NCBI RefSeq assembly: GCF_003946445.1
Contig: NZ_RHOF01000003.1
Span: forward strand, 1 to 64,000
From: Loigolactobacillus jiayinensis
Lineage (GTDB): Bacteria > Bacillota > Bacilli > Lactobacillales > Lactobacillaceae
Direction of reading: 5' to 3'
Length of the DNA: 64,000 nt
The notes under the pieces: generated by a model
The model's database searches: none
Told to the model about the DNA's origin: nothing
Seen by the model: the letters and a program-made list of their open reading frames with translations, nothing else
Translations under genes and position numbers: made by a program
Part shown: positions 9,073 to 17,400 of the stretch, in pieces
How the letters are laid out: every line of letters begins with the position of its first letter
Numbering within the stretch: position 1 is the stretch's first letter

Positions 9073-9957
9073 TTAATTTCTACGCCGTTTACGACCAAAT
9101 AAACTGAGTAACAAGCTGATCAGCCCGACACCCATCAAAATATAACTTGGTAGCGCGTAGCTATTTAATACCGCATTGCCAATGGCTGCAGCCGCAGTAC
9201 TAAAGGATTTAGCCGCAATCGCTGCTATTTCAATCACACCAGCTGCTGATACACCAAAGTAAACGATGAAAATCAATATACCACTGATCAACGTGATCCA
9301 ACCAAATTGCTTGGCGAAGCGGAAGACATTGTGATCCAACCACAATAATAACATTAAACAGAGGACCGTGACCACTGTGGCACCCCAAAAGACGCCGGTA
9401 ACAATCTTCTTCACGGTTGTCACTTCTGCAGCAGCTTCAGTGACCTGCGGAACATTTAACTCAGTAGTTAAGCGCGTTTGCAAGGTTTTAGTCACACCAT
9501 TGACGACCGTATTCGCCGCGCCATATTCAGCTAAGACAGAACTTTGTTGGCCAAAGGTACTAGTCAACTTAGTTTTTGCGTGCGCGACAATATGATTCAC
9601 CGAAATTGGTTGACTCGTGCCAGCAATTAAATTACGCACGGTTTGATCAAGATCTTGGCGTGCGGCGGTGGCTGTAACTTGCTGGGTGACCGAGCTGGGC
9701 AAGCCACGATCCGTGATTACATTGGCAAGTTCTGCATTGGCGACCTCAGCTAATTGCTTACCTGCATCGGTTTTATCCAGTTCAGTGACTAAATAATCAG
9801 CGTTAAATACGCGCTGTTTAACAACGCCAGTGCCAACCGCCAGTAGCAAACAGATTGTAGCCAAAATACTCAATAAAACGGTGAGCGCACCATGCCGCTT
9901 TGACGATGTGCTGATCACATTTTGTTGATGCGTCTGGCTTCTACTTGGTAAATTCAT
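9073..9957 (-). CDS. Hypothetical membrane-anchored protein, 294 residues
   Basis: SD AAGGAG precedes the ATG at 9957. A short polar N-terminus is followed by one hydrophobic segment (about 25-45), a long extracytoplasmic-looking Ala/Thr/Val-rich helical region (about 50-185), three more membrane segments (about 188-210, 218-242, 265-286) and a basic tail GRKRRRN. The layout suggests a surface or envelope protein. No family was recognised and the neighbours give no functional clue. Confidence 0.7.
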   Translation of the reverse strand: MNLPSRSQTHQQNVISTSSKRHGALTVLLSILATICLLLAVGTGVVKQRVFNADYLVTELDKTDAGKQLAEVANAELANVITDRGLPSSVTQQVTATAARQDLDQTVRNLIAGTSQPISVNHIVAHAKTKLTSTFGQQSSVLAEYGAANTVVNGVTKTLQTRLTTELNVPQVTEAAAEVTTVKKIVTGVFWGATVVTVLCLMLLLWLDHNVFRFAKQFGWITLISGILIFIVYFGVSAAGVIEIAAIAAKSFSTAAAAIGNAVLNSYALPSYILMGVGLISLLLSLFGRKRRRN

Positions 9958-10099
9958 TCAAAAACTCCTTACTGACATACGCCATCTTTTTTCCAATCCA
10001 ACGATTGCTTCCATATTAGTTTACCACGTTCGCCCAAATTTCTGAAAAAACACGTATAATTAACTATAGCAGATACGCCAAACTTTTAGGAGGTTTCAT

Positions 10100-10753
10100 A
10101 TGCTACAAGCCCTATTTTTTGATTTAGATGGTACGCTAACTGACTCACAGACTGGTATCGTCAACTCAATCAAATATTCGCTAAACAAATTGCAATTACC
10201 TGAATTAGATGCTGCTACTTTGAGGTTATTTATCGGACCGCCATTACTGGCTTCATATCAAAAATATGCCGGACTCAGTGCTGCTGACGCCCAGCTGGCT
10301 TTAACCGCTTATCGCGAATATTACGCTGAGCGTGGCATCTTTGAAAACGCGGTTTATCCAGGCATCCCTGAAGCATTAAGCGAATTACAACAGCATTATC
10401 ATCTGTACATCACGACGTCAAAGCCAGAACTATACGCCCAACAAATCAGTGAGCACTTTGACCTAGGACAATATTTTACCGCTATTTACGGCGCTAGCAT
10501 GGATGAAACGCGCGCTGGTAAAAGTGAAATTATCGCTTATGCCCAACACGAAACTGGACTTAATCAGGCCCACCGGCTAGTGATGGTCGGCGATCGCGAA
10601 AATGACATTAACGGCGCCCACGACCACGGCTTGCAAAGTATCGCCGTCACTTATGGGTTTGGTTCACAAGCTGAGCTGAACGCTGCTGCACCAAGTGCTT
10701 ACGCAGTCGCACCAATTGAGCTCCCGCTGATCGTTAAAACGCTAGATCACTAA
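10100..10753 (+). CDS. HAD-superfamily phosphatase (phosphoglycolate-phosphatase-like)
   Basis: 217 residues, start preceded by AGGAGGT. HAD motif I is FFDLDGT (nucleophile Asp8), motif II lies around ITTSKPE, and motif IV is GDRENDI. A small alpha-helical C1 cap lies between motifs I and II, as in Gph and PpaX enzymes. It should dephosphorylate a small phosphoester; the actual substrate cannot be deduced. Confidence 0.85.
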   Translation: MLQALFFDLDGTLTDSQTGIVNSIKYSLNKLQLPELDAATLRLFIGPPLLASYQKYAGLSAADAQLALTAYREYYAERGIFENAVYPGIPEALSELQQHYHLYITTSKPELYAQQISEHFDLGQYFTAIYGASMDETRAGKSEIIAYAQHETGLNQAHRLVMVGDRENDINGAHDHGLQSIAVTYGFGSQAELNAAAPSAYAVAPIELPLIVKTLDH

Positions 10754-10772
10754 TCTTAGCGCTTTTAACATA
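10733..10772 (+). terminator. Terminator overlapping the end of the HAD gene
   Basis: GTTAAAACGCTA pairs with TAGCGCTTTTAAC across the stop codon. The T run lies within the right arm, so efficiency is uncertain. Confidence 0.4.
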
Positions 10773-10855
10773 TCACGTTATTTTGATTTTACTGAAGCAA
10801 TACGTAAAAAAATAAAGACGTTGTTGGTTCAGCTGGTAGAAAGGATCGTTTTACT

Positions 10856-11212
10856 TTGAACATTAAATTAGAGCGTATTTACACCAAGCCTGCCGATCAT
10901 AGCGGCTACCGGCTCCTAGTCGACCGTTTATGGCCCCGCGGCATTAGCAAAGTTAATGCCGCCTTAGACGACTGGAATAAGGTGATTGCACCAACTAATG
11001 AACTACGTAAATGGTTCAATCACGATGTCGCCAAATATCCTGAGTTTCGTCAACGTTATTTAGCTGAATTGGCAAAAAATCCTGCAACACCGGCTTTTTT
11101 GCAGTTAATTCAACAACAGCCAACTGTCATTTTCTTATTTGGTGCTAAGGATGAACAACATAATCAGGCTGTTGTGCTAAAAGAATACGTGGAACAAAAA
11201 AATAACGCCTAA
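10856..11212 (+). CDS. DUF488 family protein
   Basis: 118 residues starting with TTG at 10856; AAAGGA lies 11 bases upstream and no ATG is available in a sensible place. DUF488 hallmarks are LVDRLWPRGISK near residues 21-32 and KWFNHD near 51-56. Proteins of this family (YeaO-like) are common but biochemically uncharacterised. It converges on a TetR gene, sharing a bidirectional terminator that overlaps both stop codons. Confidence 0.85.
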   Translation: MNIKLERIYTKPADHSGYRLLVDRLWPRGISKVNAALDDWNKVIAPTNELRKWFNHDVAKYPEFRQRYLAELAKNPATPAFLQLIQQQPTVIFLFGAKDEQHNQAVVLKEYVEQKNNA

Positions 11213-11230
11213 TTACAGGCGTTATTTTTC
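11200..11230. terminator. Bidirectional terminator between the DUF488 and tetR genes
   Basis: AAATAACGCC pairs with GGCGTTATTT, with T runs on both strands. It overlaps the ends of both convergent coding sequences. Confidence 0.8.
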
Positions 11231-11857
11231 GATTGCACGAATAATCTGTGCTTCAATAAGTTGTAAATCATGTGCTTCATCAACTGGTATATTCGGCATT
11301 AAGCGTTGCTGGAAAAAATAAGTCATCAGCTGGCCAACGATAGTGCGAATGACGGCACCTAAATCTAGGTCAGCGTGAATACCTGCTTTTTTTAAGGCCG
11401 GTACCACATGCTGCATAAACAGCGGTTGTGATGACTGAATCATTGCGAAAAATTGGTGGTGAACGGTGTCATTCGTCAATAGCTCAGTCAATAGAATAAT
11501 CATGGCATCCGCATTGGCCTTAATGAACTGGTAACGGTCAGATACAATAAAATGAACGATTGTCGGCAGCGTTGCGAACTGATTAATTTTTGGTAAAAAG
11601 TCATCACGGTATTGTGGAATCAAATTCTCAATGATTGGCTGGAGAATCGCTAATAACAAATCCTGTTTTGTTTTAAAATACTTAAAAATCGTTGCTTGAC
11701 TAACAGCAGCTTGCTGCGCAATTTGGGCAGTGGATGTGCTGGCATACCCATGTTGGGCAAACAAGTCTAAACTTGCCAACAAAACCGCTCGTTTTCCTTT
11801 GGGCATGGTTTGATCCTGTACCCACTTACGATAATTATCGAAAATAGTCGTTTGCAT
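11222..11857 (-). CDS. TetR-family transcriptional regulator of the adjacent ABC exporter
   Basis: 211 residues from the ATG at 11857 (MQTTIFDNYRKW), preceded by AAGGG; a GTG two codons earlier has no spacing for that SD. The N-terminal TetR helix-turn-helix spans about residues 20-65 (TSTAQIAQQAAVSQATIFKY). It is the last gene of an ATPase-permease-regulator operon. A perfect palindrome lies between that operon's promoter and its first gene, so it probably represses its own operon and is released by an exported compound. Confidence 0.88.
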   Translation of the reverse strand: MQTTIFDNYRKWVQDQTMPKGKRAVLLASLDLFAQHGYASTSTAQIAQQAAVSQATIFKYFKTKQDLLLAILQPIIENLIPQYRDDFLPKINQFATLPTIVHFIVSDRYQFIKANADAMIILLTELLTNDTVHHQFFAMIQSSQPLFMQHVVPALKKAGIHADLDLGAVIRTIVGQLMTYFFQQRLMPNIPVDEAHDLQLIEAQIIRAIEK

Positions 11858-11896
11858 AATCACCCTTCTTTTTTATAACGTTATCGGGACCAACAA

Positions 11897-13027
11897 CTAA
11901 ACTTTGCGGTAGCGCCGCAATCCGACGATGTTCAAAATAGTTAAACCAATTAGAAATAGGAATAACACGCCAATATCTAGGCCTAAGCTAGTTATAGAAA
12001 CACCGCGGGTAATAATTTGCGTCGTGGCATCGCCCGAGTATTTTAGCGGGATCACAGCAGCAATTTTTTTGACCCAGTCAGCCATGGTATCCAGCGGAAT
12101 AATACCGGAGAAAAAGATTTGCGGAATCACTAACACTGGAATAAACTGCATCATTTGGAATTCCGAATTGGCAAAAGTGGAGACAAGAATTCCAAAAGCC
12201 AGCGCAACCAACGCTAACAGCAGATTGATCACCACCACATTGATCAGACTACCCACAACTTTGATCTTGAGCAACCAAATCGTTACCAGTACAATCAGAA
12301 TCGTTTGAAAAATGGCTAGAATGCCATAACTAAGCATATAGCCAAAAACAATTTCCGACCGCTTGACTGGCGTTGCTAGCAGTCGATTCAGAGTGCCACT
12401 GGTGCGCTCTTTTAACAACGCCATTCCAGAAATTAGGAAAACGAAAAAGAACACGAAAAAGCCCATTAGAATTGGCAATATTTTATCGAAAAAGCCAGTG
12501 TCGCTGTCACCGTAAACATAATGGTTAGTGATTTTTGGCGCAGCTACTTTTGCTGCTGACTGCTGCGGTATTGGTGCATTTGGTAATTGCTGGCGTAACT
12601 TAGCGAGGCTGGCGGTCGTCGCCATTAGCTTGCTTTTAAGCTGGCTCATAGTATTGGTTGCCAGCGCGTTTTTGAACGCCATTTTAACTGCCGTGGTTTT
12701 ACTAGCATCCGTGTTGGCGTACGTCAAACTATAGTTAGCAGTTTTATGCTGAACAATAGCATCTAACCGATTTTGTTTTAACCCTTTTTGCGCTGCTGCT
12801 TTGCTGGTATATTTTTTCACAGTCACATGTTTACTCTGCTCAAGATTTTGTTGCAGCGCTTGGGGCACTGCTACAGTACCGACTGTCACATCAGTCGCCT
12901 GACTAGCGGAAAAAACGAAATTTAGCAAAATTAAAATAAAAATCGGCGCTAGAAACATTAGCGCTAACGTCCGCTTATCACGGAGTAATTCCTTGATCAC
13001 GCGGTTTGCAATCGCCCATGTTCTCAT
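11897..13027 (-). CDS. ABC-2 type transporter permease
   Basis: 376 residues. One N-terminal membrane helix (about 20-40) is followed by a large extracytoplasmic domain (about 45-175) and five to six C-terminal helices (about 180-372), the layout of ABC2_membrane_3 permeases such as YhgE/Ybh-type drug exporters. Its ATG overlaps the stop of the ATPase gene by 4 bases (ATGA), showing translational coupling. It likely forms the membrane half of a drug or lipid exporter. Confidence 0.88.
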   Translation of the reverse strand: MRTWAIANRVIKELLRDKRTLALMFLAPIFILILLNFVFSASQATDVTVGTVAVPQALQQNLEQSKHVTVKKYTSKAAAQKGLKQNRLDAIVQHKTANYSLTYANTDASKTTAVKMAFKNALATNTMSQLKSKLMATTASLAKLRQQLPNAPIPQQSAAKVAAPKITNHYVYGDSDTGFFDKILPILMGFFVFFFVFLISGMALLKERTSGTLNRLLATPVKRSEIVFGYMLSYGILAIFQTILIVLVTIWLLKIKVVGSLINVVVINLLLALVALAFGILVSTFANSEFQMMQFIPVLVIPQIFFSGIIPLDTMADWVKKIAAVIPLKYSGDATTQIITRGVSITSLGLDIGVLFLFLIGLTILNIVGLRRYRKV

Positions 13028-13749
13028 AATTGCACCCCCTCAGCCTTTAAAAAGACGTCTTCAATCGTGGCAACTTGGTATTGTTGTTTAAGCTTTGCTG
13101 GCGTGTCAAAGGCGATCACTTCGCCATCGAGTAATAAGGCCACTTGGTCGGCTAGCTCCGCTTCATCCATCACGTGGGTGGTGATCAAAATGCTACGGCC
13201 TGCATCCCGTAACTTATTTAATTCCCGCCATACTTGGCGCCGCAGTGCTGGATCGATGCCCACGGTTGGTTCGTCTAGTACGATTAGCTGTGGCTGGCCT
13301 AGTAAGGCAATTGCCAACGATAAGCGTCGTTTCATACCACCAGAATAACCACTGACGCGTTTATTTAAATCCGCCGTTAAACCAACAACTTTAGCGACAT
13401 ACGTTATTTCATGCACTATTTCTGACTTGGACAGCCCTTTCATTTTAGCGAAAAAAACTAAATTTTCCTGGCCTGATAAAGTCTCGTATAAAGCATCAGT
13501 TTGTGCCATATAGCCGATCTTGGCTAATAATTGGCGTTGCGGCATCGTTTGACCAAATACTGTTGCAGTCCCGTTATCAGCCTTTTCCATGCCTAATGTT
13601 AACTTTATAATTGTTGACTTCCCCGCCCCAGATGGTCCAATTAAACCCACGATCTGCCCTGGGACAACTGTAAAGTTAATATCCTTTAAAATAGTTTGCG
13701 TTCCAAATTTCTTAACTAAATGCGTTAAATTGATTATCGCAGCTGCCAT
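13024..13749 (-). CDS. ABC transporter ATP-binding protein (drug-export type)
   Basis: 241 residues from the ATG at 13749 (MAAAIINLTHLVKKF), with GGGGGA upstream; the longer frame has no ribosome site. Walker A is GPSGAGKST, the signature is VSGYSGGMKRR, Walker B is LIVLDEPTVGIDP, and the switch His lies in ITTHVMDEAE. It is DrrA-like by length and motifs. First gene of the exporter operon. Confidence 0.92.
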   Translation of the reverse strand: MAAAIINLTHLVKKFGTQTILKDINFTVVPGQIVGLIGPSGAGKSTIIKLTLGMEKADNGTATVFGQTMPQRQLLAKIGYMAQTDALYETLSGQENLVFFAKMKGLSKSEIVHEITYVAKVVGLTADLNKRVSGYSGGMKRRLSLAIALLGQPQLIVLDEPTVGIDPALRRQVWRELNKLRDAGRSILITTHVMDEAELADQVALLLDGEVIAFDTPAKLKQQYQVATIEDVFLKAEGVQL

Positions 13750-13772
13750 AACTTTATCCCCCTTTTTAGAGT

Positions 13773-13786
13773 AGTGATTAATCACT
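13773..13786. promoter_or_regulatory. Palindromic operator of the ABC/TetR operon
   Basis: AGTGATTAATCACT is a perfect 14-bp palindrome between the promoter and the SD of the ATPase gene. Its size and place fit a TetR operator; binding by the operon's own regulator is inferred. Confidence 0.6.
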
Positions 13787-13804
13787 CACCTAACGAATAA
13801 CCCA

Positions 13805-13832
13805 ATTATAGCAGGCAGCTAGTTAATGCCAA
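13805..13832 (-). promoter_or_regulatory. Promoter of the ABC/TetR operon
   Basis: On the minus strand TTGGCA (13827-13832), a 16-base spacer and TATAAT (13805-13810) with the extended -10 TG. Confidence 0.7.
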
Positions 13833-13930
13833 GTACAAAAAAACAAGCTTCTTGTGAAAAATTGTGAACTTTCAATTATTTTTCCTGATTAAATCTAGAG
13901 TTTTATCAAAATTTACCGTATAATTTAGTT

Positions 13931-13944
13931 AGAAAACGTTTTCT
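13931..13944. promoter_or_regulatory. cre site before the SnoaL-like gene
   Basis: AGAAAACGTTTTCT is a perfect palindrome with the CcpA consensus core. It lies just downstream of a TATAAT (13919-13924) and about 28 bases before the ATG, a position expected to repress during growth on preferred sugars. Confidence 0.6.
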
Positions 13945-13971
13945 CATTCAATTCAGAAAGCAGGCTATCTG

Positions 13972-14385
13972 ATGAACAAAGCACAGGCCACCCAGTTTAT
14001 GACGACGTTTTACCGTGATGTCATGAGTCGCTTTGCATTAGACCAACTAGACAACTATCTCACAGTCGATTACACGCAAACCACTAATGGCCACCAGTTT
14101 AATACTGATCAAGTCAAACAGCATTTGGCGAATTTGCACGCTAATTTAGACCGCTTAGTGTTTAGCTACTTTAACGATGTCGTTTTCGATGAAACAACCC
14201 AAACGATCACAGTCGCCTATCAGCTTACCGCCACGCAGCATAATGGCCATCAAGCGCTTGCCGAAGTGATCTCGATTTTCACGTTTGCCGACAACAAACT
14301 CGCTCGTTGTCATGAGCTGATCATTCCGCTAATGCAAGATGATCGCAGTTTTATCGATCTAGCGACCAGAATTACTACTAAATAA
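13972..14385 (+). CDS. SnoaL-like / NTF2-fold protein
   Basis: 137 residues, start ATG at 13972 with AGAAAG upstream. The sequence has the cone-shaped alpha+beta NTF2-like pattern: an N-terminal helix (TQFMTTFYRDV), YLTVDYTQ, and later strands ending in FTFADNKLARCHELI. Proteins of this fold are often isomerases, cyclases or binding proteins; the substrate is unknown. It is a single gene under a strong cre and converges on the activase gene. Confidence 0.65.
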   Translation: MNKAQATQFMTTFYRDVMSRFALDQLDNYLTVDYTQTTNGHQFNTDQVKQHLANLHANLDRLVFSYFNDVVFDETTQTITVAYQLTATQHNGHQALAEVISIFTFADNKLARCHELIIPLMQDDRSFIDLATRITTK

Positions 14386-14398
14386 AAATAATTCAACG

Positions 14399-14451
14399 CA
14401 AATAGCACATAAAAAGCGCCTACACTAGACGCTTTTTATGTGCTATTTCTT
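14399..14451. terminator. Bidirectional terminator between the SnoaL-like and activase genes
   Basis: AAATAGCACATAAAAAGCG pairs with CGCTTTTTATGTGCTATTT over about 19 bp. It serves both converging genes and touches the activase stop codon. Confidence 0.85.
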
Positions 14452-17400
14452 ATACTCGGGAACTAACCGCAGATAACTTTTGTCCGCTATTAACGGAAGT
14501 TGTCACAGTTTGTTGCGTTGCTAAGTTTTTATTGGCCGTAGCTAACATTAACCGAATACGGTTCAACTGGTTAACAATTGAAACACCTGGATCATAGTCG
14601 ATTGGTGCAATGTTGGCTTGTGGATACTGGCGCCGTAATTCTTTTACAACACCTTTGCCGACAACATGGTTAGGCAAGCAGCCGAATGGTTGCATACAGA
14701 TGATATTGTCGACGCCACTTTTGAGCAACTCGATCATTTCACCAGTCAAGAACCAGCCTTCACCAGTTTGATTGCCTAACGACAAAATCTTGCTGGCATC
14801 ATGTGCTAAGCTTTCAATTGCTGCAATACCGTCAAACCGGTTAGAAGCCGTTAAAGCCTTTTGTAATGGCTGTTCACACCATTTGATCAACTTCAAGGCT
14901 GCTTCGGCTAGTAGCTCTGATTTTTTGGCAAAACCAAATTGCTTATAACGATAAATTTGGTTGTACAACGAATAATTCATGAACCCGACGATATCAGGTA
15001 CCACCGCTTCGGCACCTTCTTGTTCCAATAAACGAACAATATTGTTATTGGCAATTGGTGAATATTTAACCAAAATTTCACCGACAAGACCAACTTTTGG
15101 TTTGTTTATTTGTTGCAATGGCACTGTATCAAAGTCTTTAACGATTTGTTGCACGTTATGCTTGAATTCACGGAAACTGCCTTTGATCACACTAGGCTTC
15201 ACTAAATCCAACCATTGATCGTGCATTTTATCGATTTCGCCAGGGTTCTTTTCGTATGGTCGTGTGCGGTAAACCATTCGTTCGAACAAATCACCATACA
15301 AGAAGGCTAAGGCAACTCGCTTAATCAGTGGTAAGGTCAGCTTGAAGCCAGGCGTTTCTTCAACCCCTTGATTACCTAAGGACATGGAAACGACAGGCAC
15401 TTGCGCGAAGCCAGCGTCCTTCAACGCTTTGCGGATCAACGGAATATAGTTAGTCGCACGGCAGCCACCACCAGTTTGCGTCATCATCACCGCCGTGTGG
15501 TCAAGATCATACTTGCCACTTTGCAATGCTTCAAGCATTTGGCCGATAGAAATGATTGCTGGGAAACAAGCGTCATTGTTGACAAATTTCTGTCCTTCAT
15601 CAATGGCATAATGGTCATCAACTGGTAAGTTGACCACGTTGTAGCCAGAAGCTTGCAAGGCAACGTCGACTAACCCTTGTTGATGAATGGGTGACATCAT
15701 TGGCATTAACAACGTAAACTTCTCTTTACGCATATCTTTAGTGAATTGAACTGGCTTATCGTCTTCATGCAATTTTTCAGGCATGATCTGGCGCCGGCGC
15801 CGTTCGGAGACAGCCGCCTTTAGTGACCGTAAACGAATCCGCACTGCACCCATGTTCGTGCCTTCATCAATTTTCAGGCAAGTGTACAGACGATTGTACT
15901 GAGTCATGATTTCTTCGACTTGATCCGTATCAATGGCATCTAGGCCACAACCAAATGAATTCAATTGAACAAATTCCAATTGTGGATCCCGCGCTGCAAC
16001 CCGTGCTGCAGCATACAAACGAGAATGATAAACCCACTGATTAACGACCCGTAAGCCTTTGACATCACCTAAATGTGCAATTGAATCTTCGGTCAAAACA
16101 TGGAAACCTTCAGCAGTGATAATTTGGGCGATCCCATGATTGATTTCTGGATCCAAATGATACGGCCGGCCAGCTAGCACGATACCACGTTCGCCGGTTT
16201 GTTTCAGCATACGTAACGTATCTTCGCCGCGATCCTGAATTTGTTGTTTGAAATGATCCAATTCAGCGTAACCTGCGTCTAATGCAACCTTAACTTCGTC
16301 TTCAGTCACACCAAAATCTTTGAAAGTTTCGTATAAGTTGCGGACAGTTGATTCCGGATCACCTAAGTTCAAGAATGGGTTCCGGTAATCAACTTCGCCA
16401 GCACGGATCTCGTCAACGTTATTACGGATCACATCGGGATATGATTGTACAATTGGACAATTAAAATGGTTCTGTGCATCCTTATTTTCTACACGTTCAT
16501 AGACAATACCTGGATAGAAAATGGTATGAATACCCTTATTGATCAACGCTTGAATGTGGCCATGCACCTGTTTAGCTGGGTAACAAACGGTATCACTAGG
16601 AATCGTTTCGATCCCTGATTCGAACTGTTTCTTGCTCCCTTTTGGTGATAAAACAGCGCGAATACCTAACTTAGTGAAGAACGTCTGCCATAGCGGATAA
16701 TCTTCATACATATTTAAGACCCGCGGAATACCGATGACACCGCGTGCTTCCTTTTTCCGTAATGGCCGGTAGCTGAATAATAACTTGTACTTTTCTTGAA
16801 CTAAATTAACTTTGCCGTTGTCCTTAGGTACTCGTTGTTTCATGCCCCGTGCAGCACCACGTTCACAACGATTACCGGTGACAAAGCGCCGACCATCACT
16901 GCAAATTGTGATCGTTAAGGCACAATTATTTTCGCACAAGCCACAATGCATAAATTCTTTTTTAAAGGTTAGATCATGCATCGCTTGAGTATCTAACAAA
17001 GTGGTTTTGTCGCCAGTTTCATAAGCAGTTTCAGCAATCAAAGCTGCCCCATAAGCGCCCATCAAGCCAGCAATGTTTGGCCGAATGACTTCGCGTCCAG
17101 AGATTTGTTCAAAGGCCCGCAAAACAGCTTCGTTGTAGAATGTGCCACCTTGGCAGACGATATGTTTGCCTAAATCTTCGGCACGGCGCAACTTGATCAC
17201 CTTGAACAATGCGTTTTTGATAACGGACATAGACAACCCAGCGGAAATATCACCGATTGTTGCGCCTTCTTTTTGAACTTGTTTAACTTTTGAGTTCATG
17301 AAGACGGTACAACGGGAACCGAGGTCAGCGGGATGTTGTGCCAACAAAGCAGCTTGCGCAAAGTCTTTAACACTATATTTTAAAGAAGTTGCGAAAGTTT

